Of a DNA stretch of 64,000 nucleotides, positions 41,215 through 50,399 are shown piece by piece. Both the position numbers and the translations under genes were made by a program. Position 1 is the stretch's first letter, and each line of letters starts with the position of its first letter. This DNA comes from an uncultured Lachnospiraceae bacterium (lineage in GTDB: Bacteria; Bacillota; Clostridia; Lachnospirales; Lachnospiraceae), in contig CAKRVA010000003.1 in assembly GCA_934408585.1 (NCBI GenBank), positions 305,109 to 369,108 on the forward strand, in the 5' to 3' direction. The notes beneath the pieces are model-generated. The model did no database searches, was not told the DNA's origin, and worked only from the letters and a program-made list of their open reading frames with translations.

Positions 41215-41685
41215 ATGAACAATCCCATTTTGTACCGCAAGCGTATTATTCCGCAGGAATGTATTTTATTAAAAGATGACCGCATTCTTTCCTGCAACGA
41301 GGAACACATCATAACTTCCTGGAATGCACTTCATCCCAAAAAGGATTTACATCACGGATGGTCCTGCTACTTTCTGAAAGAGGGCTTTAAAGTCAGTAAA
41401 TTCTGCAAGGAAGATGGTACGCTCATGTACTGGTATTGTGATATTGTGGATTTTGATTACAATTCCACCGAAAATACCCTCATTGTTACGGATCTGCTTG
41501 CAGACGTCATCGTATATCCCGATGGTTTTGTAAAAGTCGTTGATATTGATGAACTGGTTACTGCGCTTAACAACAGTGATATTTCTCTCGACACCTTAAA
41601 ATTCAGTCTTCTGACTCTGGATAAACTGTTAAAAATCATCTATCGTGGTGAATTTTCAAAGCTTCAACGTTTGTTAGACCTCTAA
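41215..41685 (+). CDS. DUF402 domain protein
   Basis: 156 residues. GWSCYFLKEGFKVSKFC, then YWYCDIVDFDY and VTDLLADVIVYPDGFVKVVDIDEL match DUF402, a family whose members include nucleoside phosphate phosphatases and RNA-binding FAU-1-like proteins. The acidic DIVDFDY and DLLADV strands would bind metal. GAGGTG precedes the ATG. It is convergent with the SleB-like gene, 7 bases apart. Substrate not known. Confidence 0.8.
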   Translation: MNNPILYRKRIIPQECILLKDDRILSCNEEHIITSWNALHPKKDLHHGWSCYFLKEGFKVSKFCKEDGTLMYWYCDIVDFDYNSTENTLIVTDLLADVIVYPDGFVKVVDIDELVTALNNSDISLDTLKFSLLTLDKLLKIIYRGEFSKLQRLLDL

Positions 41686-41692
41686 AACATTT

Positions 41693-42889
41693 CTAATAGA
41701 AAATATGTCCACCAATCTGTGTTCCCGTGAGTCCGTCAATCGGAGTCCGGAAAAACAGGCAGTTTCCAACTGTCGTCTGCCCTGACATTGCTGCGTCTGC
41801 AGCCTGATAACACGCAGCAGTTGCATCATCTCTTGACAGTGCAAGCGCGAGTCTGCCACTTGCCACCGGTGAAAACTGTTTATTCTGATAAATTACTCCA
41901 ACCACAGTATCCGGAAATACCGAACTCATTACACGGTTCATTACAACTGCGCCAACTGCAACCTGTCCTTCATATGGCTGATTACCAGCCTCGCAGTAAA
42001 TCAGATTGGCAAGCAGATAACGGTCTCCTTCGGCAAACGTGACTTCTGAAATATCGCGCCATGCGGATTGCGCGGCAAGTCTTGACAATCTCCGCTCTTC
42101 CTCCAACTGCTTCTGAATTTCGGCAATGCTTGCCTGTTGCTGTGCAAGCTGTTCTTCATATGCTTTCATTTCTTCTTCGGTCTGTGCAATCTCACTCTGA
42201 TATCCTGCAATCTTTCCGGATGTCTGGCTTACCAGTCCGGATACCCGGCTCTGTTCTGCCTCAACTTCTGCCTTCAGACTATCAAGCTCTTCTTTTTCTG
42301 CCTGCAAAGCTGCCTCTTTGTCCTCAATGTCCTGCCGGGTCTGCTTGTACAAATCAAGCTGCTTCCGGTCATATGCAGACAAGCTTTCAATATAATTGCT
42401 CCTGTTCAGCAAATCTGAAAAGCTGGCAGAACTGAACAATGTTTCCATCAGAATATAGTCCTGTTTTTCATATATGAACTGGATTCTCTTTTTCATTGCC
42501 GCATACTGCTCGGCTTCCGTTTCTTTTGCCTCCTCCAGCTCCTGTTGTGTCTTTTCTATTTCTGCGTTTTTATCGGTAATCTTTGTTTCCAGGTCGGCAA
42601 GATTATTGCTGACCTCCGTCAGATTTTGATTCAGGGTACTCAATTCACCCTTTAATCCCTCGGTAGTATTCTGTAATCCTTCCAGTTCATTCTTGCTGTC
42701 GTTTATTTTACCTTCTGTCTGTTTTTTCTCTTCCTTTGCCTCGTTCAGCTTTTGCTCCAGCTCCGACACTTTATCGGCATATACCGGAAAAGAAGGAATT
42801 GCGCACGCAAAAAGAACAATTGCCATCCACAGGGCAGTTGTTTTTTTGCAAAATCTATTCTGTTTGGGTAATCTGCTCTTCAAAATCAT
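41693..42889 (-). CDS. SleB-like cell wall hydrolase with N-terminal coiled coil
   Basis: 398 residues. A signal peptide (ALWMAIVLFACAIPSFPVYA) is followed by a ~230-residue coiled coil like that of CwlO/PcsB proteins (ELEQKLNEAKEEKKQTEGKI). The C-terminal SleB/CwlJ hydrolase_2 domain reads LLANLIYCEAGNQPYEGQVAVGAVVMNRV and ends NCLFFRTPIDG...IGGHIFY. The coiled coil is a known place for control by FtsEX-like complexes. The protein is probably exported and acts on peptidoglycan in growth or spore germination. Last gene of the rpiB-tsaC-cwlD group. Confidence 0.9.
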   Translation of the reverse strand: MILKSRLPKQNRFCKKTTALWMAIVLFACAIPSFPVYADKVSELEQKLNEAKEEKKQTEGKINDSKNELEGLQNTTEGLKGELSTLNQNLTEVSNNLADLETKITDKNAEIEKTQQELEEAKETEAEQYAAMKKRIQFIYEKQDYILMETLFSSASFSDLLNRSNYIESLSAYDRKQLDLYKQTRQDIEDKEAALQAEKEELDSLKAEVEAEQSRVSGLVSQTSGKIAGYQSEIAQTEEEMKAYEEQLAQQQASIAEIQKQLEEERRLSRLAAQSAWRDISEVTFAEGDRYLLANLIYCEAGNQPYEGQVAVGAVVMNRVMSSVFPDTVVGVIYQNKQFSPVASGRLALALSRDDATAACYQAADAAMSGQTTVGNCLFFRTPIDGLTGTQIGGHIFY

Positions 42890-42909
42890 TTTTTCCTCAG
42901 CGAGCTTTT

Positions 42910-43338
42910 TTATCCTTCCAGTTTGGCAATTCTTCTCTTATGATTTTCGCCTTCTGAAAATTCTGTATTTAAAAATGTTTCTACAATTTCAATCGCAAGA
43001 TTTTTTCCAACTTCACCGCCGCCAAGAGCCAGCATATTGGCATCATTATGAAGTCTTGTCATTTTTGCAAGATAAGGGTCTGTACATAATGCACAGCGAA
43101 TTCCCGGCACTTTGTTTGCAGCAATCGAAATACCGATTCCGGTGGTGCATACAACGATCCCACGGTCACATTCTCCGTTTGCAACCGCCTGTGCTGCTGC
43201 GCGTCCAAATTCAGGATAATCACAGGACTGCTTATCAAAGCATCCAAAATCCTTATATTCATATCCTTTTTCTTCCAGATACTCTTCAATCTGACATTTC
43301 AAATCATAACCGCCATGGTCACTTCCTAATGCTATCAT
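42910..43338 (-). CDS. rpiB: Ribose-5-phosphate isomerase B
   Basis: 142 residues with the RpiB/LacAB signature: IALGSDHGGYDLK at the start, CDYPEF, VVCTTGIGISIAANKVPGIRCALC with the catalytic Cys region, and NDANMLALGG. Interconverts ribose-5-phosphate and ribulose-5-phosphate in the cytoplasm. 16 bases after tsaC; the two genes are frequent neighbours in Firmicutes. Confidence 0.95.
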   Translation of the reverse strand: MIALGSDHGGYDLKCQIEEYLEEKGYEYKDFGCFDKQSCDYPEFGRAAAQAVANGECDRGIVVCTTGIGISIAANKVPGIRCALCTDPYLAKMTRLHNDANMLALGGGEVGKNLAIEIVETFLNTEFSEGENHKRRIAKLEG

Positions 43339-43354
43339 CTGTTTTCCCTCACTC

Positions 43355-44404
43355 TTATAATTTTACTATCTGATGACCTGCTGCCTTCAACAGCCGGTTC
43401 ATAGTTGCCTGTCCAAGTCCATGACTCTCAAAAGACTCCGTATAAATCAGTTCCACATTCTCGTCGTCCATCTGTCGCAAAATCTCAAATAAATGATGCG
43501 CAATGGCTTCTTCGTCCTTACGGCTTCCAAGACTTCTGCGAACATCTGCGCGATAGCCATCATAAGTTTCATCCGTCGCAATCACACCTGTTTTGATTCC
43601 TTTTTCAGAAGCCTCTGCAAGCTTCTCATTAATATAGTGGATTACCTGCTGTTCCTCTCCTTCCACAATAATCAAATTGCCCTGGGGCGCATAATGCCGG
43701 TATTTCATTCCCGGTGCCTTAGGTGCAACCTTGGAAGATGCATCCAGAATCGTGCGGTCCGTTTCCACTTCTCCAATCACCTGCTGCATCATTTCTTCGG
43801 TAATATATCCGGGTCTCAGAATCATCGGTTTTTCCTCTGAAAAATCAATAATCGTAGATTCCAGTCCGATGTCACATGCTCCGCCATCCAGAATCATCTC
43901 TACCCGTCCATCCAAATCCTCAATGACATACTTTGCAAGCGTAGGACTTGGTCTTCCTGAACGGTTTGCACTCGGAGCTGCCACATACCCGCCTGCTGCC
44001 AGAATCAATTCCCGCGCGATTTTATTGGATGGCATACGCACTGCTACGGTAGATAATCCTCCCGTTGTCGCCAGCGGTACACAGTCTGTTTTAGGAAAGA
44101 TCATTGTCAACGGTCCCGGCCAGTATTTTGCTGCCAATGCATACGCTTCCTGTGGAATATCCTTTGCAATTTTAGGAAGTGCTTCCATCTCCGCAATATG
44201 AACAATCAGCGGATTATCTGAAGGTCTTCCCTTCGCCGCATAAATTTTTGCCGAGGATTCCTCATTCAACGCATCCCCTCCGAGTCCGTAGACTGTTTCT
44301 GTCGGAAACGCTACAAGACCGCCCTCTTTCAGAATCTTTCCAGCCTCTCCAAGAATGTTCTTATCTATTAAATTTTCATCAACCGTAACTATTTTTGTTT
44401 TCAT
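43355..44404 (-). CDS. L-threonylcarbamoyladenylate synthase (Sua5 type)
   Basis: 349 residues. The N-terminal YrdC domain (KEGGLVAFPTETVYGLGGDA, YAAKGRPSDNPLIVHI, ATTGGLSTVAVRMP, PSANRSGRPSPT) is followed by a Sua5 C-terminal domain starting after APGMKYRHYAPQG. It makes threonylcarbamoyl-AMP from threonine, bicarbonate and ATP for the t6A modification of tRNAs. The two-domain length distinguishes it from single-domain TsaC. Confidence 0.95.
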   Translation of the reverse strand: MKTKIVTVDENLIDKNILGEAGKILKEGGLVAFPTETVYGLGGDALNEESSAKIYAAKGRPSDNPLIVHIAEMEALPKIAKDIPQEAYALAAKYWPGPLTMIFPKTDCVPLATTGGLSTVAVRMPSNKIARELILAAGGYVAAPSANRSGRPSPTLAKYVIEDLDGRVEMILDGGACDIGLESTIIDFSEEKPMILRPGYITEEMMQQVIGEVETDRTILDASSKVAPKAPGMKYRHYAPQGNLIIVEGEEQQVIHYINEKLAEASEKGIKTGVIATDETYDGYRADVRRSLGSRKDEEAIAHHLFEILRQMDDENVELIYTESFESHGLGQATMNRLLKAAGHQIVKL

Positions 44405-44448
44405 TTTTCATCCATGTTAAATTCTGCATACTTCTATGGACTAATTTA

Positions 44449-45177
44449 TCACATTTTTCCTTCTTTGGCTAGTTCTTGTACAATTCCCATATAAATTTTA
44501 AATGCCAGTTTTTCCTGATAAACCGCATCGCACAACTTCCCTGCTTCTTCCCGGTTTGAAAGGAAACCACATTCCACAATCACAATCGGTTTACTCGTCT
44601 TTTTCAGCAAATAGTAACTCGTGTTTGCTTTTGCCTCCCTATGGTTTTCCGGGTCAAGCTCCTTCAGATTTTTTTGAATGATTTCTGCAAGTGACTTACT
44701 TTCTGTACTTGTTCCATAGTAAAAAACCTGACCACCTTTTACATACTCCTCCGGATAGCTGTTTTGATGGATACTTACCACCAAAAGCGGATTGGCCTCT
44801 TCAATAACCTGAATTCTCCGCTTCATATCCTGCACTTTTTTATTGGAAGCATTTTCATCATACAAACCGCCATCATCACTTCTGGTCATCACCACTTCAA
44901 ATCCGTCCATTTCAAGAAATGTCTTTACGATTTCGGCGATCTGAAGATTGATTTCCTTTTCCAGTTGCCCATCAATTCCGATTTTGCCCGGGTCTTTTCC
45001 TCCGTGACCGGCATCAATTACAATGACCTTTCCGTTTGTTGCCACATTTGTAGAAGAAGATGACAGATATTCTGCCCCTCGGTGGGACAAAAAAAACATA
45101 GACAACATTAAAATTCCAAGCATAACTGCCTGCAAAAGCTTTTCCCCTGATTTCCCAATTTTAAGTTCCATATACAC
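44449..45177 (-). CDS. N-acetylmuramoyl-L-alanine amidase (CwlD-like)
   Basis: 242 residues. A hydrophobic N-terminal helix (AVMLGILMLSMFFL) exports or anchors an amidase_3 domain: VIDAGHGGKDPG (zinc His), an early Glu in LEKEINLQIA, VSIHQNSYPE (zinc His) and VIVECGFLSNREE (catalytic Glu). All zinc and catalytic positions are present. The length and single domain fit CwlD, which makes muramic-delta-lactam in the spore cortex; that role is an inference. Confidence 0.88.
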   Translation of the reverse strand: MYMELKIGKSGEKLLQAVMLGILMLSMFFLSHRGAEYLSSSSTNVATNGKVIVIDAGHGGKDPGKIGIDGQLEKEINLQIAEIVKTFLEMDGFEVVMTRSDDGGLYDENASNKKVQDMKRRIQVIEEANPLLVVSIHQNSYPEEYVKGGQVFYYGTSTESKSLAEIIQKNLKELDPENHREAKANTSYYLLKKTSKPIVIVECGFLSNREEAGKLCDAVYQEKLAFKIYMGIVQELAKEGKM

Positions 45178-45221
45178 ACTTTCAAATAGCTGTTTCTACA
45201 TATCTATGCATCTTCTAATAC

Positions 45222-45256
45222 AAAAAGACGCAGAGAGTTTTTCTCCTCTCTGCGCC
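45222..45256 (-). terminator. Terminator after the GH18 gene
   Basis: On the minus strand CGCAGAGAG and CTCTCTGCG pair around an A-rich loop and are followed by TCTTTTT. Confidence 0.85.
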
Positions 45257-45271
45257 ATAACTAAGATTCCT

Positions 45272-46969
45272 TTATCGGTTCATATACGCCTCAATGACAT
45301 CCCAGACAATCGGCTTTTCAAATCCGAGTCTCCAACATGCCACACCGGCAATTCCATAATTATCCATAACGTTTAATTTAACTTCGATAGATTTTTCATC
45401 CTCCAGCCATACCTGATAAAGGGTTTCTCCATTCGTATATTCGCCATAGTTCTGACAGGTTTCTTCATCCCAGCTTGTCTCAATATCGTGTGCACGAACA
45501 TATTCCTCTGCCGTATCCATACCAACTGCCTGACTCGTTACGGTACTTCCATTTGTTTCCCATATTCTGGTATAGAACGGAATGGCATTGATAATCTTTT
45601 CTGCAGGAACATCTTCAACCGTCTGACGGATACCGTCTTCAACAAAGTTAATCGATGCCACACTACCTGCCTCGGAGCTGCCGGCATAATGTTCATCATA
45701 GCCCATAATCACTACATAGTCGGCAACAACTCCCTGCTCCTTACGATTATAATGGTTGGTATAACCGGTAGGAACATAATTGTCTATTGACAGCACAATC
45801 CCATTTTTGCGGCACGCAATCGACAACTCTCTTACAAATTCAATATAGTGTTCCCCACAGTCCATGCTGATCTGCTCAAAATCAAGATTAATACCATCAA
45901 TACCATATGCCAGGACTTCGTCCATTAAATTATTAATTAATGCCGTACGGTTTGTGGTGGAAGAAAGAATATTATACATATTAATGCTGTCACTATATTC
46001 AATATTTTCAACCAATGCCCAGACTTCCATTCCCTTATTATGTGCTTTATCCACATATTGTTGGGATGCAAAGCTGGTAAATCCACCAAAGTCGTCATTT
46101 AACTTAAACCAGGTAGGAGAAATTACATTCAACCCTTTTGTATTTGCCACATATTCATCAAAGGTATCGTTTCCTGCCACACCTGCGACAACATGCCAGC
46201 CCATATTGATTTTGTAATCTCTGGTAAGGCTGATGTATTCAGGTTCCTCATAATCTGTTACCGGAATCGGCAGTTCCGGACTTATATCCTTCAATCTCTT
46301 GTTTTCTACATAACCGATAAATGCATCCGAAGTTTTTACCTTGCTCCAGTTCTCCATCTGTTCGAGAACAATGACCTTATCCCCTTCCTGCACATCGGTA
46401 AGAATTTCGCTCTTCACACCGCCTCTTAAACGAACTGCGGTATTTTTCTTAATCGTAGCCACCTGACGCTCGTCCCAGCTAGTATAAATCTGAATACGAT
46501 TCGGCTCTGCAAAGGCTTCATAAGAAAAATTTGTATACTGTTTTAGAAAATCAAGTGCAATATATAACGTATCGCCTTCGTATCTTGCTGCCTGATATCC
46601 CAAATCTGTCGTTCCGTCAGCAGTTGTTACTTCGCTTGTACCAATCACGCTGCGGACAATATCTTCCGGGAGTGTATAAAGAAGTAACCCCTCTCCCTGA
46701 TCTTCATAAAAACGTTCGTTAAAATATTTATGTGTTGTTGCCAGATCCACATAATATGTTCCATCCAGCAAACGTGCACGTTCCTCAATCATTTCATTCT
46801 GTAAAATAATGGCAACATCTGTGTCACCGGAAATTTGATAATAAGAGCTCAAGTCTGCTCTTTCTTTTGTATAGGAATACTTATCCATAATCTTCCCCCC
46901 AAAGGCAACGCCAAAAATCACTATAATCAGGACGATGGCAATGATAATAGGGATTGCTTTTTTCTTCAT
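45272..46969 (-). CDS. Glycoside hydrolase family 18 protein with SH3-like domain
   Basis: 565 residues. An N-terminal membrane helix (PIIIAIVLIIVIFGVAFGG) precedes a ~150-residue domain like copper amine oxidase N-terminal/stalk modules. An SH3-like region (AVRLRGGVKSEILTDVQEGDKVIVLE) follows. The C-terminal half is a GH18 barrel with the catalytic DGINLDFEQ (DxxDxDxE intact) and VIMGYDEHY. This arrangement resembles clostridial spore and cell wall glycosidases of the YaaH/YdhD type, which are N-acetylglucosaminidases. A single gene, upstream of cwlD. Confidence 0.9.
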   Translation of the reverse strand: MKKKAIPIIIAIVLIIVIFGVAFGGKIMDKYSYTKERADLSSYYQISGDTDVAIILQNEMIEERARLLDGTYYVDLATTHKYFNERFYEDQGEGLLLYTLPEDIVRSVIGTSEVTTADGTTDLGYQAARYEGDTLYIALDFLKQYTNFSYEAFAEPNRIQIYTSWDERQVATIKKNTAVRLRGGVKSEILTDVQEGDKVIVLEQMENWSKVKTSDAFIGYVENKRLKDISPELPIPVTDYEEPEYISLTRDYKINMGWHVVAGVAGNDTFDEYVANTKGLNVISPTWFKLNDDFGGFTSFASQQYVDKAHNKGMEVWALVENIEYSDSINMYNILSSTTNRTALINNLMDEVLAYGIDGINLDFEQISMDCGEHYIEFVRELSIACRKNGIVLSIDNYVPTGYTNHYNRKEQGVVADYVVIMGYDEHYAGSSEAGSVASINFVEDGIRQTVEDVPAEKIINAIPFYTRIWETNGSTVTSQAVGMDTAEEYVRAHDIETSWDEETCQNYGEYTNGETLYQVWLEDEKSIEVKLNVMDNYGIAGVACWRLGFEKPIVWDVIEAYMNR

Positions 46970-47099
46970 GCAATTTAACCTCCAATCGTCCTAATTATAG
47001 CAGACTATTCCCTTATCGTCATTATTTAATTTGACTTTTTAAAAAGCGGGGACCTTTCAAAATCATTTGCATATTTTTGTCATACAATAAGATAGGAGG

Positions 47100-47321
47100 T
47101 TATGACAAATGTGATACGTCATCGTATCGGATTTCCCGGACATTCCCAACATCATCCGTAATGTAATCTGCCATATAAGCAGTATCCTCCCTTACACATT
47201 TTTCAATTATATGCTCCGTATTGGTCGGAACGCCATCAAGGAAAAGCTTAACTCCGGCTTTTTCATATCGTTTTAAACGTTCCATTGCGGATGAGCATCC
47301 GTTTTCTCTTTCAAAATCCAT
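47100..47321 (-). CDS. Small conserved hypothetical protein (73 aa)
   Basis: I take the ATG at 47321 (MDFERENGCSSAMERLKRYE) with GGGAG 5 bases upstream; the frame extends to 47378 without a ribosome site. The product continues KAGVKLFLDGVPTNTEHIIEK and ends with tyrosine- and aspartate-rich strands. I recall similar short proteins from Lachnospiraceae, function unknown. It stands alone between the GH18 gene and a gene-poor stretch. Confidence 0.65.
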   Translation of the reverse strand: MDFERENGCSSAMERLKRYEKAGVKLFLDGVPTNTEHIIEKCVREDTAYMADYITDDVGNVREIRYDDVSHLS

Positions 47322-47443
47322 AAATACTCCCATCCGTCTGAAGTTTATAAAAGACCAAAAAGCATCCGTGATATGCATAAATAAACTCCAAACTGATTAT
47401 AATTTTTAAATCCGACGATAATTTGATAGGTAAGATGGACCAG

Positions 47444-47583
47444 ACAGGTATCGAAATAAAAACTTACGCTTGCGGACTTCAACTTTTGAATTATTAAGTG
47501 AAAATTTTGAAGAACTCGCGACTAGGCACAAAAGCCTAAAGACTAACCTGTTTTCATTTTGGGAAATCAAAGAATTGATTTCC
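47444..47583 (+). ncRNA. Candidate structured RNA in a 558-base gene-free stretch
   Basis: Within 47322-47879, which contains no supported gene, ACAGGT (47444) and ACCTGT (47546) can close a multibranch structure. It holds CTTCAA/TTGAAG (47477/47507) and TAGGC/GCCTA (47523/47534). A 9-base hairpin GGAAATCAA-agaa-TTGATTTCC follows at 47562-47583. A TATAAT is present at 47398. No known riboswitch or RNA family was recognised. The strand is chosen from the position of the hairpin and is uncertain. The remainder to 47798 is very AT-rich. Confidence 0.3.
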
Positions 47584-47798
47584 TTATGATACAGGGACGA
47601 TTTTGCTTAGATTGTAAAACAATACTCTTCTTGCCTCCTTCTGATACAGATTTGTCCGGAAGCATCTTACAAATAATATTATGGTACTTTTTACCAAATA
47701 TGTCAATAATTATTTTTATATTTTTATTAAAATTAACTAAATTTTAGTTTCGAAATATTTTACATTTCTAAATTTTTATTAAACCATTTTGCGATATA

Positions 47799-47827
47799 TT
47801 GACTTAGATTCAACCAAAGTATAAGAT
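47799..47827 (+). promoter_or_regulatory. Promoter of mecA
   Basis: TTGACT (47799-47804) and TAAGAT (47822-47827) are 17 bases apart, about 50 bases before the start. Confidence 0.6.
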
Positions 47828-47879
47828 AACAGTAGATAAATATAATAATTATTCATTTTTATATAGATGGAGGCAACTC

Positions 47880-48671
47880 ATGAAAATAGAAAAAGTAAAT
47901 GACCACCAAATCCGTTGTACTCTTACAAAGGAAGATTTGGCAGATAGAGAATTAAAATTAAGTGAACTCGCATATGGCACTGAAAAAGCAAAGGATTTAT
48001 TCCGTGATATGATGCAGCAGGCATCCTTTGAATTTGGTTTTGAAGCAGAAGATATTCCTTTAATGATTGAGGCAATTCCGCTCAACTCCGATTGTATTGT
48101 TCTGGTAATTACCAAAGTAGAAGACCCGGATGAGCTCGATACCCGCTTTTCAAAGTTTGCACCGTCCGTTCATGACGATGATGGTGACCTGGAAGATATG
48201 ATTGAAACAGTTTCTGCCGGTGCCGATGATGTTCTTGATTTATTTAAGAAATTATCCGACTCACGCAATAAACAGGAAGCGGTTTCTAATACCGCAGGCA
48301 ATAGCACAGAAGAGACTTCTGCAAAGAAAACTTTTAACAAGGCATTAAAGAAGAAGCTTTCTGAAACCAATCCTTCGATGGAGCTTGTTCGTCTGTATGC
48401 TTTCCGTAGCCTGCGCGACCTGACCGCTGTTGCCGGTATTCTTTCTGACTACTATCAGGGAAGTAACTCCCTGTATAAAGACCCGGATGGAACATATATT
48501 TTACTTGTTTCCAAAAGCGAGCATTCACCTGCGGAATTCAATAAGGTATGTAATGTTTTATCGGAATATGGCACCGGTTTAAAGACAGTTTCCGGTTCCG
48601 ATGCTTATCTGGATGAACATTTCGATGCCATATTAAAAGAAACAGCGCTTCAATCTTTGGCACAGATTTAA
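47880..48671 (+). CDS. mecA: Adaptor protein MecA
   Basis: 263 residues. The N-terminal MKIEKVNDHQIRCTLTKEDL is the conserved substrate-binding part of MecA. A variable acidic and Ser/Thr-rich linker follows. The C-terminal ClpC-binding domain includes LYAFRSLRDLTAVAGIL and SLYKDPDGTYILLV. MecA delivers proteins to the ClpCP protease. GGAGG lies before the ATG. A perfect terminator follows. Confidence 0.93.
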   Translation: MKIEKVNDHQIRCTLTKEDLADRELKLSELAYGTEKAKDLFRDMMQQASFEFGFEAEDIPLMIEAIPLNSDCIVLVITKVEDPDELDTRFSKFAPSVHDDDGDLEDMIETVSAGADDVLDLFKKLSDSRNKQEAVSNTAGNSTEETSAKKTFNKALKKKLSETNPSMELVRLYAFRSLRDLTAVAGILSDYYQGSNSLYKDPDGTYILLVSKSEHSPAEFNKVCNVLSEYGTGLKTVSGSDAYLDEHFDAILKETALQSLAQI

Positions 48672-48695
48672 TAACCAATTACATTTCAAACGCAA

Positions 48696-48726
48696 AAACT
48701 GCTCCGGAATATTTCCGGAGCAGTTT
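48696..48726. terminator. Bidirectional terminator between mecA and the NhaC gene
   Basis: Perfect 14-base arms AAACTGCTCCGGAA and TTCCGGAGCAGTTT flank a 3-base loop. T-rich sequence follows on the plus strand and TTTTTGCG on the minus strand. Confidence 0.9.
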
Positions 48727-48760
48727 CTATTTACATTCACTTTTTTCTCAAGTCACCCTG

Positions 48761-50269
48761 CTATTCAGCTTTTGGTGTACCACCCATTTTTTTAATTACA
48801 AACAACGTTCCTGCCATCAGCAACATACCAATCGGTAATACAATCCATGCATTTCTTACAAATCCTGCAATAATGTAGGTAACAAAGGAAACTGCTGCTG
48901 CAGTAATCGCATAAGGAAGCTGTGTTGATACATGGTTTACATGATCGCACTGTGCACCGGCACTTGCCATAATTGTTGTGTCGGAAATTGGAGAGCAGTG
49001 GTCTCCACAAACAGCACCTGCCATACATGCTGAGATAGAAATAATCATCAGCTTGGGATCTGAATTTGCAAAAACAGCAACAACGATTGGAATCAGAATT
49101 CCAAAGGTTCCCCATGATGTTCCGGTTGAAAATGCAAGGAAACATCCAACCAGGAAGATAATTGCCGGAAGGAAATTCATCAGGCTTCCTGCACAGGATT
49201 CCATAGAAGTTGCAACAAATTCTGCTGCTCCAAGGCTATCTGTCATTGCCTTCAGTGTCCATGCAAATGTCAAAATCAAAATTGCAGGTACCATTGCCTT
49301 AAATCCTTCCGGGATGCAATCCATACAATCCTTGAAATTTAACACTCTGCGAATCAAATAAATTGCTACGGTAATAATCAATGCAAAAATACTGCCAATG
49401 CCAAGTCCTACTGAAGCATCTGAATTTGAAAATGCTTCTACAAAACTGGAACCACTAAAGAATCCACCGGTATAAATCATTCCAACGACACAGCAAATAA
49501 TCAATGTAACAATCGGAATTACAAGGTCAATTACCTTACCCTTTGCATTCGGCATAGCTGTTGTCGGTTCCTCTGTTTTACCGGATGTAAATAAATCACC
49601 CTTTAACGCATTGGACTCATGCTTTTTCATCGGTCCAAAGTCCACATTGAAAACAACAAGCAGAATCATCATCAATATGGTAAGAAGTGCGTAATAGTTA
49701 TATGGAATTGCCTGAATAAAAATGGAAAATCCATCTTCGCCCTCAACAAAACCGGATACTGCTGCTGCCCAGGAAGAAATCGGGGCAATAATACAAACCG
49801 GTGCTGCCGTAGCATCAATCAAATATGCGAGTTTTGCTCTGGAAACCTTATGTTCATCGGTTACCGGCTTCATAACACTACCAACGGTCAGACAGTTAAA
49901 ATAATCGTCAATAAAAATCAATACGCCGAGTGCAATTGTTGCAAACTGTGCACCTGCTCTTGTTTTTATTTTCTTTTTGGCAAATTCTCCAAATGCGGCA
50001 GAACCTCCCGCCTTATTCATGAGTGCTACCATGCCTCCAAGAACAATTAAGAAAATTAAAATACCCACATTGTAACTATCGGATAACACTGCTACAAATC
50101 CATCATTGAAAATATGGGTAACAGTACCTTCGAAGGAAAATCCGGAATAGAAAAGACCTCCTACCAAAATACCAACGAACAAAGAACTATATACCTCTTT
50201 TGTAATCAAAGCAAGTGCGATGGCTACAATCGGTGGTACAAGTGCCCAAAATGTTGCATAAAAATCCAT
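48761..50269 (-). CDS. Na+/H+ antiporter, NhaC family
   Basis: 502 residues with about 11-12 membrane helices. FIDDYFNCLTVGSVMKPVTDEHKVSRAKLAYLIDATAAPVCIIAPISSW, split here as a landmark near residues 120-170, and AFSTGTSWGTFG, AGAVCGDHCSPISDTTIMASAGA are typical of NhaC-like antiporters. I choose the ATG at 50269 (MDFYATFW) with AAAGGAG 8 bases upstream rather than 50305. It exchanges Na+ for H+ (or a related malate/lactate pair). That fits a sodium-coupled ATP synthase in the same genome. Confidence 0.88.
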   Translation of the reverse strand: MDFYATFWALVPPIVAIALALITKEVYSSLFVGILVGGLFYSGFSFEGTVTHIFNDGFVAVLSDSYNVGILIFLIVLGGMVALMNKAGGSAAFGEFAKKKIKTRAGAQFATIALGVLIFIDDYFNCLTVGSVMKPVTDEHKVSRAKLAYLIDATAAPVCIIAPISSWAAAVSGFVEGEDGFSIFIQAIPYNYYALLTILMMILLVVFNVDFGPMKKHESNALKGDLFTSGKTEEPTTAMPNAKGKVIDLVIPIVTLIICCVVGMIYTGGFFSGSSFVEAFSNSDASVGLGIGSIFALIITVAIYLIRRVLNFKDCMDCIPEGFKAMVPAILILTFAWTLKAMTDSLGAAEFVATSMESCAGSLMNFLPAIIFLVGCFLAFSTGTSWGTFGILIPIVVAVFANSDPKLMIISISACMAGAVCGDHCSPISDTTIMASAGAQCDHVNHVSTQLPYAITAAAVSFVTYIIAGFVRNAWIVLPIGMLLMAGTLFVIKKMGGTPKAE

Positions 50270-50365
50270 CTTTTTGACTCCTTTCGCGTAAAATCGACAC
50301 TTCATTGTATCATAGTATACATTTTATTACAATAATTAAATCCCTTATTTTTCCGATTTTGGGGC

Positions 50366-50399
50366 AATAAAAAGGACTTCCTCATTACGAGGAAGCCCT
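50366..50399 (-). terminator. Terminator overlapping the last codons of the GLUG protein gene
   Basis: On the minus strand GGGCTTCCTC and GAGGAAGTCC pair and are followed by TTTTTATT. The 5' arm contains the final Ala-Ser-Ser codons and the loop begins at the stop codon, so coding and termination overlap. Confidence 0.8.

Noticed and set aside
47102..47161. Plus-strand mini-frame after a perfect AGGAGG
   Set aside because: The spacing to the ATG is only 2 bases, the product is 19 aa, and the region encodes the 73-aa protein on the other strand.
47400..47590. tmRNA or c-di-GMP riboswitch
   Set aside because: The conserved ends of tmRNA and the conserved core bases of the c-di-GMP riboswitch are absent; kept only as an unassigned RNA candidate.
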